A DNA stretch of 64,000 nucleotides from JANNPJ01 sp965200525 (GCA_965200525.1 OZ241368.1:5022001-5086000), one strand, 5' to 3'. Shown: positions 8,374 to 17,502, counted from the first letter of the stretch. Notes: generated by a model not told the origin, from the sequence alone. Translations and numbers: made by a program.

Positions 8374-9183
8374 ATGCGGCTACTTCGCTCGTCCAGCCCC
8401 GCGGTGCCGGTACCTGCTGCCGGGCCTTCGGCGCCGAAGCCGGGGCCGGCTGATCCGTCCGACCGACTGCCGGATCTGCCCGATGCGCAGGCCGATCCGT
8501 CGGAGGGTTGGCGGGCCGGGCTGCGGGTCGGGGTCGGGCTGGCCACCGGCTCGTTCCTGCTGGCCGTGACCTTCGGCGCGTTCGCCGTCACCCATGGCTG
8601 GCCCGCGGGTCTGGCAATTCTCATGTCCCTGCTGGTGTTCTCCGGATCGGCCCAGTTCACCCTGGTCACCGCCCTGGTCGGCGGCGGGCTCGGGCCGGCC
8701 CTGGTCGCCGCGGCCCTGATGAACCTGCGCTTCGTGCCGATGGCGGCGGCGGCCGCCCGCAGCCTGCACGGCGGTCGGTGGCAACGGGCCCTGGAGGGCC
8801 AGGGCGTGGTCGACGGCTCCTGGGTCGCCGCCCAGCGGCCGGACGGCACCCTGGACCGGGCGAAGATGCTGGCCGCCACTGCCGTCCAGTGGCCGGCCTG
8901 GGTGGGCGGGACGGCCCTCGGGGCGCTGGCCGTGCCGTCCACCTCGGTGATCTCCAGTACCGGGCTCGACCTGGTCTTTCCCGCGTTCTTCCTGGTGCTG
9001 CTGCTCGATTCCCTGGTGACGGCGCCCCGGCTGATCCCGGTCGCGCTGGTCGCCGCCGTCGTGGCCGCGCTGGCCTGCCGGTTCGTGCCGACCGGCGTCG
9101 CCCTGGTGCTGGCCTCGACCGCGACCCTGGTGGTGCTGGCTCGGCGTCCGGGCCGGGGGCCGGCGGGGGAGCCGGCGTCATGA
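8374..9183 (+). CDS. azlC: AzlC family branched-chain amino acid exporter subunit
   Basis: A 269-residue integral membrane protein with a long proline-rich cytoplasmic N terminus (about 48 residues) and then AzlC-type segments, including VTFGAFAVTHGWPAGLAILMSLLVFSGSAQFTLV and ALMNLRFVPMAAAAA. AzlC pairs with AzlD to export branched-chain amino acids or analogues. TACGGT seven bases before the ATG suggests a leaderless or near-leaderless transcript. The gene overlaps the downstream azlD-like ORF (ATGA), as is typical for this two-component exporter. Confidence 0.88.
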   Translation: MRLLRSSSPAVPVPAAGPSAPKPGPADPSDRLPDLPDAQADPSEGWRAGLRVGVGLATGSFLLAVTFGAFAVTHGWPAGLAILMSLLVFSGSAQFTLVTALVGGGLGPALVAAALMNLRFVPMAAAAARSLHGGRWQRALEGQGVVDGSWVAAQRPDGTLDRAKMLAATAVQWPAWVGGTALGALAVPSTSVISSTGLDLVFPAFFLVLLLDSLVTAPRLIPVALVAAVVAALACRFVPTGVALVLASTATLVVLARRPGRGPAGEPAS

Positions 9184-9497
9184 CCATGGCGCTGATGTGG
9201 TCAGCCGTGATCGCCCTGGCGTTGATCAACCTGGCCTTCAAGGCGGCCGGGCCGATGATCCTGCAGGACCACGAGTTCGGCCCCCGCACCCAGCTCGCCC
9301 TGGACGCGCTGCCGGCTGCCCTGCTGGCCGGGCTGCTCACGGTCGAGTTGCTCGGGGCCCGCTGGGCCAGCGCCGACTGGACCGTCCTGCCGGGCCTGGC
9401 CACGGTCGTCGTCCTGCGCGGACTGCGGGCCCCGCACCTGGCCTGCATCGTGGCCGCGGTCGTCGTCACCGCCGCCCTGCGAGCCTTCACCGGCTGA
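9180..9497 (+). CDS. azlD: AzlD family transporter subunit
   Basis: A 105-residue, very hydrophobic protein with about four membrane segments (SAVIALALINLAFKAAGPMIL; ALDALPAALLAGLLTVELL; VLPGLATVVVLRGL; LACIVAAVVVTAALRA). Size and order match AzlD, the small partner of AzlC. The ATG overlaps the azlC stop, so translation is probably coupled. The substrate (branched-chain amino acids) is inferred from the family. Confidence 0.85.
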   Translation: MTMALMWSAVIALALINLAFKAAGPMILQDHEFGPRTQLALDALPAALLAGLLTVELLGARWASADWTVLPGLATVVVLRGLRAPHLACIVAAVVVTAALRAFTG

Positions 9498-9566
9498 TCC
9501 GGGTGCGGTGTGCAGAGCCGGGATCAGACCTACCTGAGATCTCAGCCCAGCTCGGCTGGTCTCACA

Positions 9567-10172
9567 TCAGGGGGTCACCGTGATCAGGGCGGCCAGGACG
9601 GAGTCGAGGTAGGCCGTGCGGGCGGCGCCGGTCGGCACCAGGTCCGCAGCGGTCCGGGCCAGCTGGGCGTGGCCGAGATAGGTGGTGTAGGCCAGCAGGG
9701 CCCGCTGGACGGCGTCCCCCTGGGTGAATCCGAGCTCGCGAAACAGGCGGGTGAGGTAGCCGATCCGGCGTTCGGTAACCCGTCGTAGCACCGGGCCGAC
9801 CAGGGGGTCCTCGGTGTGGGCGAGCAGGGAGAGCTCGGTGCTCTGCGGGCCGGTGCGGCCCAGCACCAGGTGCATCAGGGTGCGCAGTCGCTCCAATGGC
9901 TGGTCGTGTTGCTCGACGACGGCGATCACCTGCTCGGTGTGCTCGCGCTCCCAGCGGGCCAGGGTGGCCTCGATCAGGGCCGCCCGGTTGGTGAAGTGCC
10001 AATAGCCACTGCCCTTGGTGGTGCCCAGTCGGGCCGCCAGCGGCTCGATGGCGACCGCGCTCAGCCCGCCCTCGGTCAGCGCGGTCAGGGCCGCCGCCGT
10101 CCAGTCGTCGCGATTGAGCCGGACCCGGGCTGGTTGGACCACCCTCCGTACGCTACCGTATGGAATGAACAT
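9567..10172 (-). CDS. TetR-family transcriptional regulator
   Basis: About 201 residues. The N-terminal TetR helix-turn-helix is clear (AIEPLAARLGTTKGSGYWHFTNRAALIEATLARW). The C-terminal ligand domain follows (LMHLVLGRTGPQSTELSLLAHTEDPLVGPVL). It is divergent from an SRPBCC gene. ATG 10172 lies inside the operator pair; GTG 10142 is an in-frame alternative that removes a 10-residue extension, and the true start is uncertain. The paired TACG-N4-CGTA sites at the start indicate autoregulation together with the divergent gene. Confidence 0.82.
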   Translation of the reverse strand: MFIPYGSVRRVVQPARVRLNRDDWTAAALTALTEGGLSAVAIEPLAARLGTTKGSGYWHFTNRAALIEATLARWEREHTEQVIAVVEQHDQPLERLRTLMHLVLGRTGPQSTELSLLAHTEDPLVGPVLRRVTERRIGYLTRLFRELGFTQGDAVQRALLAYTTYLGHAQLARTAADLVPTGAARTAYLDSVLAALITVTP

Positions 10173-10184
10173 ACGGTGGCGTAT
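10148..10184. promoter_or_regulatory. paired TetR-type operators
   Basis: GTACG-CTAC-CGTAT (10148-10161) and ATACG-GTGG-CGTAT (10171-10184) are near-identical small palindromes 23 bp apart, which also form one large inverted repeat (15 of 17 positions). They lie between the divergent TetR and SRPBCC genes, about two helical turns apart. Probable binding sites for the adjacent repressor. Confidence 0.6.
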
Positions 10185-10212
10185 GGACGGCGCGTGGAGG
10201 GGACGGCGAGTC

Positions 10213-10785
10213 ATGTCGACACTGCTGGAGCAGGCCATGCCGGTGTACCACTTCAACGAGCGGCACAGCCGGTGGGTGAAGGCCGAGCCGGAGGACGTCT
10301 GGGCCGCGCTGAACCAGCTCAGCCTGAGCGACCTGACCATCACCCGGCCGCTGGTGATGATCCGGGGGCTGTCCCGGCCAGGCTCGATCGAGAAGCGGCC
10401 GTTCCTGGAACGGGGGCCCGTGCGGTTGTACGACACGGCCGCGCCGCACTACGCGGTCGGTGGGCTGGTGGCCCGGCCGTGGCAATTGCGCCCGGCTCAC
10501 GTCGACGTCGCCGACCTGGCCGAGTTCGCCGCGTTCACCGAGCCGGGCTGGGTCAAGTGCCTGACCGACTTCGAGGTGCAGGTGCACGGGAGCAGGGTCC
10601 GACTGAGCACCGAGACCCGCGGCTACAGCACCGACGCCCGCGCCCGACGGCGATTCCGGTTGTACTGGGCGGTGATTCGGATCGGCAGCGGGCTCATCCG
10701 CCGGGACGTGCTGGCCGCCGTCGGCCGGAAGGCCGAACGCAGCGCCGCCCGGCGGGCCACGCAGGCCGGCCGGGCGGATCGCTGA
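10213..10785 (+). CDS. SRPBCC-like hypothetical protein
   Basis: A 190-residue soluble protein. The region AEPEDVWAALNQLSLSDLTITRPL resembles the entry of polyketide-cyclase/SRPBCC proteins. The later VKCLTDFEVQVHGSRVRLSTETRGYSTDARARRRFRLYWAVIRIGSGLIRRDVLAAV has the beta-strand and long C-terminal helix of that fold. Ligand unknown. ATG 10213 follows GGAGGGG at 10196-10202. It is probably controlled by the divergent TetR protein through the paired operators. Confidence 0.7.
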   Translation: MSTLLEQAMPVYHFNERHSRWVKAEPEDVWAALNQLSLSDLTITRPLVMIRGLSRPGSIEKRPFLERGPVRLYDTAAPHYAVGGLVARPWQLRPAHVDVADLAEFAAFTEPGWVKCLTDFEVQVHGSRVRLSTETRGYSTDARARRRFRLYWAVIRIGSGLIRRDVLAAVGRKAERSAARRATQAGRADR

Positions 10786-10889
10786 GGCTGGACCGGTTGG
10801 GCCGCGAGGGCTGAACCGGGTCGATGACTGAGGTTGAGTGGGTCAGGTCGACCGGGCTGGACCGGGTGGTGACCTGGGGCTGAGCCGGT

Positions 10890-11360
10890 TCAGCGCCGCG
10901 AGCTGGGCCGGAGCATCGGCAGCAGGGCGACGGCGGTCATCGCGTGGATCACGCCGAGCATGATCCGGGTGCTCGTGGTGGCCTGCTCGATACCGATCGG
11001 CACCAGCGAGAGCAGCACCACGGCCAGGGCCAGACCGCTCCAGATCGCCCGGGGTCGGCGGGTCCAGCGCTCCAGCGCGGCCAGGGCGAGCCAGCCGGCC
11101 AGGGCGCAGATCACGGTGATGACAGCGATCTCGGGGGCGACGAAGGTGTGCGCCTTGCCGGTCGGGCCCGGGTCGGTGATCGTGAAGTCGGTGCCGGCGG
11201 CCCGCGCCACCAGGAAGATGACGGCGTTGGTGACGCCGGCCCCGGCCACCAGGGCGAGCCGCTGCAGCCGGCGGGTCCGCACCGGGTGGGCCGGGGCGGT
11301 GGTCGCGCCGGTTGAGCCGGTGGCGGTGAACTGGTTTCCAGTGGTCTCGATGACGGTCAT
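10890..11360 (-). CDS. four-helix membrane protein (DUF6069-like)
   Basis: A 156-residue protein with a short charged N terminus and four predicted membrane helices (LALVAGAGVTNAVIFLVARAA; IAVITVICALAGWLALAALE; GLALAVVLLSLVPIGIEQA; MLGVIHAMTAVALLPML). The layout, including an extracytoplasmic loop before helix 2, resembles the DUF6069 family common in actinobacteria. CAGGAG lies just upstream of ATG 11360. Function unknown. It stands alone between convergent or divergent neighbours. Confidence 0.72.
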   Translation of the reverse strand: MTVIETTGNQFTATGSTGATTAPAHPVRTRRLQRLALVAGAGVTNAVIFLVARAAGTDFTITDPGPTGKAHTFVAPEIAVITVICALAGWLALAALERWTRRPRAIWSGLALAVVLLSLVPIGIEQATTSTRIMLGVIHAMTAVALLPMLRPSSRR

Positions 11361-11668
11361 CTCGCGCTCCTGAGTGGTCTCGGGTCGAACCGGTGGTCGG
11401 TCTCACCCATGCGTCGAACCACCAGGGCGCGATTCGACAGTCCCCGAGAAACCTTTTCTGGCTCCTCACCGATGACGGTGTGATCCAGGGTGCGGAGCAT
11501 GGACGCTGTGGCTGCGGAGGATGATGCTGGCGCCGGTTGCGTCGGCCGAGCCTTCGTCGGCTAGGGTTGTAGACGTAAGGTGCAGCGGCCCGCGCGGCCG
11601 TGTCGGGACTTCCGGCCAGCATGACGCCCTGATGGGCGTCGAGACTCTCGACAGAGAGCTTCTTCGCT
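11361..11668. other. 308-bp intergenic region
   Basis: No convincing gene. Short ORFs on both strands lack family features. A perfect 7-bp inverted repeat, GACGCCC-TGAT-GGGCGTC (11623-11640), lies 29 bp upstream of the MFS gene and may be an operator. No regulator gene is adjacent to it. Confidence 0.4.
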
Positions 11669-13057
11669 GTGTCTGAAAACTCTTTCCCTTCGTCCTTCCT
11701 GCGGTGGTTGGTCTTCGCTGCGGTCCTGATCGCCGACGTGATGGATCTGCTGTCCACCACGGTCACCAACGTCGCCACACCGACGATCCTTCGTGACCTG
11801 CACGCCCCAGAGTGGATCGCGCCCTGGCTGGGCGCCGCCTACGCGCTGACGCTGGGGTCGGGGCTCGTGCTCGGAGCACGCCTCGGTGACCGTTTCGGCG
11901 CGCGCCGCGTGTTCCTGATCGGCCTGTGCGGGTTCGGGGTGTCGTCCGCACTGTGCGGCCTTTCGCCTGACGCGGCCACGATTGTGCTGTTCCGGGCGGT
12001 TCAGGGCGCGTTTGGCGCCCTGATGATCCCGCAGGGCTTCACCCTGCTTCTTCGGGTCTTCCCGCGCTCCGATCTCGGCCGAGTTTTCGGCCTGTTCGGA
12101 CCGTTGATGGCGGTCAGCTCGATCAGCGGGCCGGTGTTGGCCGGCCTCGTCATCTCGCTCGACCCGTTCGGCGCAGGATGGCGAGCGGTCTTCCTCCTCA
12201 ATGTGATCGTCACGCTCGTCCTGCTGCCGCTCGCGGTGAAGGCTCTGCCGCGCCTGGAGGCCGACTTGTCGGTCAAGCTGGACCCGACCGCGGCCGGGCT
12301 TCTGTCCGTCGGCCTGCTGGGCGTCCTGGGGAGCCTGACCCTGCTGACCGGTCAGGCGCTGCTTCCCGCCGTGCTGGCGATAGGGGGTATCGCGGCGCTG
12401 GCCGTGTTCGTCGCACAGCAGCGGCGCAGCACGAACCCCTTCCTGGCACCATCACTGTTTAGCAACCGCGGGTTCGTAGCCGGAACAGCCGTCGGGATCG
12501 GCTTCTTCGCCATCACCGCCGGACTCCTGTTCGCCACCACGCTGTTCCTCCAGACCGGCCGGGGGCTCAGTGCCCTGTCTGCTGCGGCGATCGTCGCGCC
12601 CACCTCGGTCGGCATCATTGTCGCCTCCTTCTCCACCCGTCCGCTCATCACCCGGATGGGACGGCGCTTGCTGTTCGCCGGTCTGATCCTGCTCACCGTC
12701 GGAACCAGCACCTACCTCGCGATCGTGCTGGTGGCACCGGATCCGGTCTGGCTCATCGCCGTCCCGCTGTTCGTCTGCGGACTGGGAATGGGATGCGGGT
12801 TCGGGACCGTGTTCACATTGGCCCTCGGTGACATCGCTGAGTCCGAGGCGGGAAGCGCCAGCGGCGCCCTCAACGCGGCCCAGCAGATCGCCAACGCCAC
12901 CGGCGCCGCCCTCATGTCCAGCGCCTACCTGTCGATCGCCACCGCGACCACAGCCGGCACCGCACTGGCCCTGTGCCTGTCGATCGTGCTGCTCGTCGCC
13001 GTCCTGGCCCTCGCACTGCTGCCACTGCTACCCCGGCGTGCGAGCGATGTGTACTGA
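11669..13057 (+). CDS. MFS drug:H+ antiporter, DHA2 (EmrB/QacA-like) type
   Basis: A 462-residue integral membrane protein. Family motif A is recognisable as GARLGDRFGARRVFLIGL after the second helix, preceded by DVMDLLSTTVTNVATPTIL (the DHA2 motif D1 region, with its acidic residues). About 14 hydrophobic segments follow. Such proteins export cationic or amphiphilic compounds; the substrate is unknown. GTG 11669 is the first start before the membrane segment. Codon choice is slightly less G+C-extreme than neighbouring genes, which may reflect acquisition. Confidence 0.85.
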   Translation: MSENSFPSSFLRWLVFAAVLIADVMDLLSTTVTNVATPTILRDLHAPEWIAPWLGAAYALTLGSGLVLGARLGDRFGARRVFLIGLCGFGVSSALCGLSPDAATIVLFRAVQGAFGALMIPQGFTLLLRVFPRSDLGRVFGLFGPLMAVSSISGPVLAGLVISLDPFGAGWRAVFLLNVIVTLVLLPLAVKALPRLEADLSVKLDPTAAGLLSVGLLGVLGSLTLLTGQALLPAVLAIGGIAALAVFVAQQRRSTNPFLAPSLFSNRGFVAGTAVGIGFFAITAGLLFATTLFLQTGRGLSALSAAAIVAPTSVGIIVASFSTRPLITRMGRRLLFAGLILLTVGTSTYLAIVLVAPDPVWLIAVPLFVCGLGMGCGFGTVFTLALGDIAESEAGSASGALNAAQQIANATGAALMSSAYLSIATATTAGTALALCLSIVLLVAVLALALLPLLPRRASDVY

Positions 13058-13112
13058 TCGCCGACGTTGCTGCTCCATACCTGCGCAGCGATGCGCCGGG
13101 TCAGGTGTCGGC

Positions 13113-16100
13113 TCAGGTGTCGGCGTCCACCGATTCGAAGGCCTGCCACATCCCGGCGTAGCGCCCGCCCTCTGCCAGCAGCTGGTCGTGCGAGCCGACC
13201 TCGACGATCCGCCCGCCGTGCAGGACCGCGATCCGGTCGGCCGTGCGGGCCGTCGGCAGCCGGTGGGCGATCACGATCGTGGTCCGGCCCCGGGCGACGT
13301 TCTGCATCGCCGCCGCCACCCGGGCCTCGGTGACCAGGTCGAGGTTGGAGGTCGCCTCGTCGAGCAGCAGGATCGCCGGGTCGACCAGCTCGGCCCGGGC
13401 CAGGGCGATCAGCTGCCGGTGCCCGGCCGAGAGCGAGCGGCCCCGCTCGGACAGCTCGTGCCGGTACCCGTCGCCGAGCTCAGCCACGAAGTCGTGAGCC
13501 CCGACCGCCCGGGCCGCCGCCTCGACCTCGGCGTCGCTCGCCTCGGGCCGGCCGTAGGCGATGTTGTCCCGGACCGTCCCGGTGAACAGGAAGGCCTCCT
13601 GCGGCACGTAGCCCAGCTGCCGGCGGAAGGCGCCGAGGTCGAGCTCGCGCAGGTCGTGCCCGTCGACCAGGACGGCGCCGGCGTCCGGGTCGTAGAACCG
13701 GGCCAGCAACTTCATGATCGTCGACTTGCCGGCCCCGGTCTCGCCGACCAGGGCCACGGTCTCTCCGGCGGCGATGGTCAGGTCGATCCCGCGCAGCGCC
13801 TCCGGAGGACGGCGATGGGCCGCGTCGGCGGTGATCACCGACCGCGGGTCGGCCGGGCCCTGCCGCTCGACCGCCCCCGGGCGCAAGGTCGGCGCCGGGT
13901 ACGAGAACCGCACCCCGCGCAACGCCAGCAGCCCGGTCAGCCGGCCCGGGTCGCGCGGCGCCTCGGCCTGCGGGGTCAGCGTGTCGAGGGCCATCAGGTC
14001 GGAGATCCGGGCCACCGAGACCCGGGTCTGCTGCCAGGAGTCGAACACCTGGGAGAGCTGCTGGATCGGGGAGAAGAACATGTCGATGTAGAGGATGAAC
14101 GCGATCAGCGCCCCGGAGGTGAGCTGGCCGCGCGGGATCAGGTAGGCGCCGTAGCCGAGCACGATCGCGTCGGCCAGGCCGGACAGGAACAGGACGAACG
14201 GGAAGTAGAGCGCGACCAGCCGCTGGGCCGCCACCCGCGCGTCCAGATAGTTGGCCCCCAGGCCGTGGAAGTGCCGCATCGTCTCGGCCTCGTGCACGAA
14301 CGCCTGCGACTCCCGGACGCCGGACAGGCTCTCCTGGAAGTCTGCGTTGACGATCGCGATCCGCTCCCGGGCCAGGTTGTACAGCACCGCCGAGCGCCGC
14401 CGGAAGACGCTCGTGGCCAGGGCCAGCGGGATGACGACGAGCAGGGTGGCCAGGCCGAGCCGCAGGTTCACGCTCAGCAGCGCGATGCCGACCCCGCCGA
14501 AGGTGACGGCCGAGACGAACGCCGACAGCAGGCCGTTCTGGATCAGCGACTCGAACTGGTCGACGTCCGTCGTCATCCGGGTCATGATCCGCCCGGCCAT
14601 CTCGCGCTCGTAGTAGTCCAGCGAGAGACGTTGCAGCTGGGCGAAGATCCGGATCCGCAGCGAGAGCATGACCCGCTGCGCGACCCGGCCCGTGACCAGG
14701 GTCGAGGCCATCTGGTCGACCAGGTCGGCGAAGGTGACCAGCAGGAACACGCCCGAGGCGGCGAACAGCACAGCCGTTGATCCGGCCTCCACCCCGTTGT
14801 CGATCCCGGTCTTGACCAGATAGGGCCCGAGCAGGCCGGCGACCGCGTCGATCACCACGAACAGCAGGCCCAGCAGCAGCGGCCGGCGGAACTCTCGCAG
14901 CAGCCGGCTCAGGGTGAACTGCGGATCGTGGCGCGACTCCCGGTCCAGATCGACTTCCGGGACGTCGCGGATCTGCGGCAGCGCCGCGACCCGGGCCATC
15001 AGGGCCGGCGTCGGTGCCATCAGCGAGCCGATCGCCCCGGCCCCGGCGCTGCCACCCAGCCCGCTGCCCAGGGTCAGTGAGGCCGAGGTGGTCCGCCGGG
15101 CGCTCTGGTTGGTGACCGCGGGCCAGGCGGCCGCTGTCACCAGCCCGGGCGGGGCCGGGGCCTGCGGTCGCTCGACCGGGAGAATCGGGGCCGGGTCGGG
15201 CCGGGGCTCGTCGTCCTGCTCGGTGCCGGAGACCAGGGCCCGGTAGTGCTCGCTGCGGGCCATCAACTCCTCGTGCCGGCCCTGGTCTACCACCCGCCCG
15301 TGATCCAGGACGACGACCCGGTCGGCCAGGTGCAGGGTCGACTCCCGGTGGGCGATCAGCAGCACGGTCCGCGCGCCGAGGACGTCGAGCAGGGCCTCGT
15401 GGATGGTCTGCTCGGTGCCGGCGTCGATCGCGCTGGTCGCGTCGTCCAGGATCAGGATCCGTGGATCGGCCAGCACGGCCCGGGCCAGGGCGATCCGCTG
15501 GCGCTGCCCGCCGGACAGGCTGAGCCCGCGCTCGCCGACCACGGTGTCGTACCCGCGGGGCAGGTCGGTGATGAAGCCGTCGGCCGCGGCGACCCTCGCT
15601 GCCGCCCGGACCTCGTCGTCGCTGGCCTGCGGCCGGCCGTAGGCGATGTTGGCCCGGACCGAGTCGGAGAACAGGAAGCTCTCCTCGAACACCATCCCGA
15701 TGCCGCCGCGCAGCGAGGCCAGCCTCAGCTCGCGCACGTCGTGCCCGTCGACCCGGACGCGGCCCTCCACCGGGTCGTAGAACCGGGACACCAGGGCGGC
15801 CACGGTCGACTTGCCGCTGCCGCTGGGGCCGACCAGGGCCACCCGCTCGCCCGCGGCCACCCTGAGGTCGAGGCCGGCGAGCGCCGGCTGGTCGCTGCCG
15901 TAGCCGAAATGCACGTTCTCAAAGGTGATCTCGCCGCCGGTGGCCGGCAGATCGACAGCGTCGGGGGAGTCCACGATGGCCGGCGGCCGGTCGAGCAGCT
16001 GGAAGATCCGCTCCACCCCGACCCGGGCCTGCTGGCCGATGGTCAGGATGGCGGCCAGCTGCCGGGCCGGGGCCATCAGCTGGGCGATGTAGGCGGTGAA

Positions 16101-16943
16101 GGCCAGGAAGGTGCCGATGGTGAGGTGCTGGTGCAGGGTCAGCCAGCCACCCAGGGCCAGGACGGCGACCTGGCCGAAGGTGGGCACCGCCTGCAGCAAG
16201 GGCTGGTAGCGGGCCTGGATCCGGACCTCGCGCAGCTGGGAGCCGTAGACCGCGGTGGCGACGTCGGCGACCCGCTGCACCTCGCGCCGCTCGCGACCGA
16301 AGGCCTTGACCACCCGGACCCCGTTGACGTCCTCGTCGACGATCTGCGCGACCTCGCCCTCGCGCTGCTGGGCGTCCCAGGTGGCCGGGAACATCTGGGC
16401 CCGCATCCGGTACCCGATGATCACCAGGGCCGGAGTGACCACCAGGCTGACCACGGCCAGCAGCGGCGACAGGTAGAACATCACCGCCAGGGCGAGGATC
16501 AGCTGGATGACGTTGCCGCTCATGATCGGCAGCATGTTCAGCAGGCCCTGGACCAGCGCCGAGTCGGAGTTGGCCCGGGAGACCAGCTGGCCGGTCGGCA
16601 TCTGGTCGAGGCTGGTGAAGTCCATCGACTGCAGGTGGTCGTGCATGTCGTTGCGCAGATCGTTCTGCACCTGCAGGGCGACCATGCCGCCGCGGTAGCG
16701 CCGCAGGTAGGCGAAGCCGAACGTGGCCGCCGACAGGGCGATCAGCAGGGCCAGCCAGGGCGCCAGCGGCGAGCTGCGATCGACGATGACCTCATCCACG
16801 ATCTGGCGGGCGACCAGCGGCACCACCACCTGGCAGGCGCTGCCGAGCAGGGCCGCGCCGAGCGAGACGACCAGGCTGACCCGGTGCCGGAGCATGTACT
16901 GCCACAGGCGGCGGACCCAGCCCGCCGGGGGTGTGGGGCTCAA
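13113..16943 (-). CDS. fused double ABC exporter (TMD-NBD-TMD-NBD) with asymmetric ATP sites
   Basis: About 1276 residues containing two complete ABC exporter halves in one chain. NBD1 has Walker A GPSGSGKST, canonical signature SLSGGQRQR and Walker B ILILDDATS, with Asp instead of the catalytic Glu; its Q-loop reads MVFEES (Glu for Gln). NBD2 has Walker A GETGAGKST, Q-loop YVPQEA and canonical Walker B ILLLDEATS, but a degenerate signature SLSAGHRQL. The composite sites are therefore one degenerate and one consensus, as in heterodimeric exporters. Start TTG 16943 overlaps the MarR stop (TTGA). Fused exporters of this layout include mycobacterial Rv0194; the substrate is unknown but probably drugs or lipids. 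Confidence 0.9.
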   Translation of the reverse strand: MSPTPPAGWVRRLWQYMLRHRVSLVVSLGAALLGSACQVVVPLVARQIVDEVIVDRSSPLAPWLALLIALSAATFGFAYLRRYRGGMVALQVQNDLRNDMHDHLQSMDFTSLDQMPTGQLVSRANSDSALVQGLLNMLPIMSGNVIQLILALAVMFYLSPLLAVVSLVVTPALVIIGYRMRAQMFPATWDAQQREGEVAQIVDEDVNGVRVVKAFGRERREVQRVADVATAVYGSQLREVRIQARYQPLLQAVPTFGQVAVLALGGWLTLHQHLTIGTFLAFTAYIAQLMAPARQLAAILTIGQQARVGVERIFQLLDRPPAIVDSPDAVDLPATGGEITFENVHFGYGSDQPALAGLDLRVAAGERVALVGPSGSGKSTVAALVSRFYDPVEGRVRVDGHDVRELRLASLRGGIGMVFEESFLFSDSVRANIAYGRPQASDDEVRAAARVAAADGFITDLPRGYDTVVGERGLSLSGGQRQRIALARAVLADPRILILDDATSAIDAGTEQTIHEALLDVLGARTVLLIAHRESTLHLADRVVVLDHGRVVDQGRHEELMARSEHYRALVSGTEQDDEPRPDPAPILPVERPQAPAPPGLVTAAAWPAVTNQSARRTTSASLTLGSGLGGSAGAGAIGSLMAPTPALMARVAALPQIRDVPEVDLDRESRHDPQFTLSRLLREFRRPLLLGLLFVVIDAVAGLLGPYLVKTGIDNGVEAGSTAVLFAASGVFLLVTFADLVDQMASTLVTGRVAQRVMLSLRIRIFAQLQRLSLDYYEREMAGRIMTRMTTDVDQFESLIQNGLLSAFVSAVTFGGVGIALLSVNLRLGLATLLVVIPLALATSVFRRRSAVLYNLARERIAIVNADFQESLSGVRESQAFVHEAETMRHFHGLGANYLDARVAAQRLVALYFPFVLFLSGLADAIVLGYGAYLIPRGQLTSGALIAFILYIDMFFSPIQQLSQVFDSWQQTRVSVARISDLMALDTLTPQAEAPRDPGRLTGLLALRGVRFSYPAPTLRPGAVERQGPADPRSVITADAAHRRPPEALRGIDLTIAAGETVALVGETGAGKSTIMKLLARFYDPDAGAVLVDGHDLRELDLGAFRRQLGYVPQEAFLFTGTVRDNIAYGRPEASDAEVEAAARAVGAHDFVAELGDGYRHELSERGRSLSAGHRQLIALARAELVDPAILLLDEATSNLDLVTEARVAAAMQNVARGRTTIVIAHRLPTARTADRIAVLHGGRIVEVGSHDQLLAEGGRYAGMWQAFESVDADT

Positions 16944-17458
16944 CGCTCGCCGTCCGCCGGGTTCTGGGTCTCCGTGGTGGTCGTGGCCGCCGTGCTGGTC
17001 GCGGCCGCCTCGGCGTCGTCGATCCGTTCGGCCCGCTCGATCCGGTCGGTGACCGCGGCCTCGATCACGTCGCCGAGCCAGGACAGGGACCGGACCACCT
17101 GGTCGCCGTCCGGCGTCCGCTCGCACAGCAGCTCGAGCTGGCGGGCCATCCGGCCCTCGACCAGGTCGAGCAGGTCGAGGCCGACCTCGGTCAGGGTCAG
17201 CTCGGTGGCTCGGCTGTCGCCGGGCACCTCGGCCCGTTGCACCAGGCCGCGCCGGGCCAGGGAGTCGATGGTGGCGCTGATCGTCGGCTTGCCCAGAGCC
17301 AGGCGGGCGGCCAGCCGCGAGGCCCGGGCCTCGCCCAGCTTGATGATCGACATCGCCCGGTAGTCGGCCGGGCTGAGACCGCCCGCGGCGGGGGTGACGA
17401 TCCGGGACAGCCGGGCGATGGCCCGGACGGCGTCGAGGAGCTCGGGGGATTCAGGCAC
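16940..17458 (-). CDS. MarR-family transcriptional regulator
   Basis: A 172-residue MarR-type regulator. The winged helix-turn-helix includes YRAMSIIKLGEARASRLAARLALGKPTISATIDSLARRGLVQRAEVPGDSRATELTLTEVG, with the expected D-x-R wing. The C terminus is a low-complexity Ala/Thr tail. GTG 17458 is the only sensible start; AAGGA sits almost on the start codon, so the transcript may be leaderless. It is the first gene of an operon with the fused ABC exporter and faces a 33-bp palindrome, the classic arrangement for an autoregulated MarR efflux operon. Confidence 0.88.
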   Translation of the reverse strand: MPESPELLDAVRAIARLSRIVTPAAGGLSPADYRAMSIIKLGEARASRLAARLALGKPTISATIDSLARRGLVQRAEVPGDSRATELTLTEVGLDLLDLVEGRMARQLELLCERTPDGDQVVRSLSWLGDVIEAAVTDRIERAERIDDAEAAATSTAATTTTETQNPADGER

Positions 17459-17469
17459 TCCTTCAGCAT

Positions 17470-17502
17470 ACGCCGATAGTTCGACCTCCGAACTATCGGC
17501 GT
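17470..17502. promoter_or_regulatory. 33-bp MarR operator palindrome
   Basis: ACGCCGATAGTTCG (17470-17483) and its exact reverse complement (17489-17502) flank ACCTC. The core ATAGTTCG-N5-CGAACTAT is typical of MarR-family sites. It lies 12 bp upstream of the MarR start and likely represses the MarR-ABC exporter operon. Confidence 0.75.
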
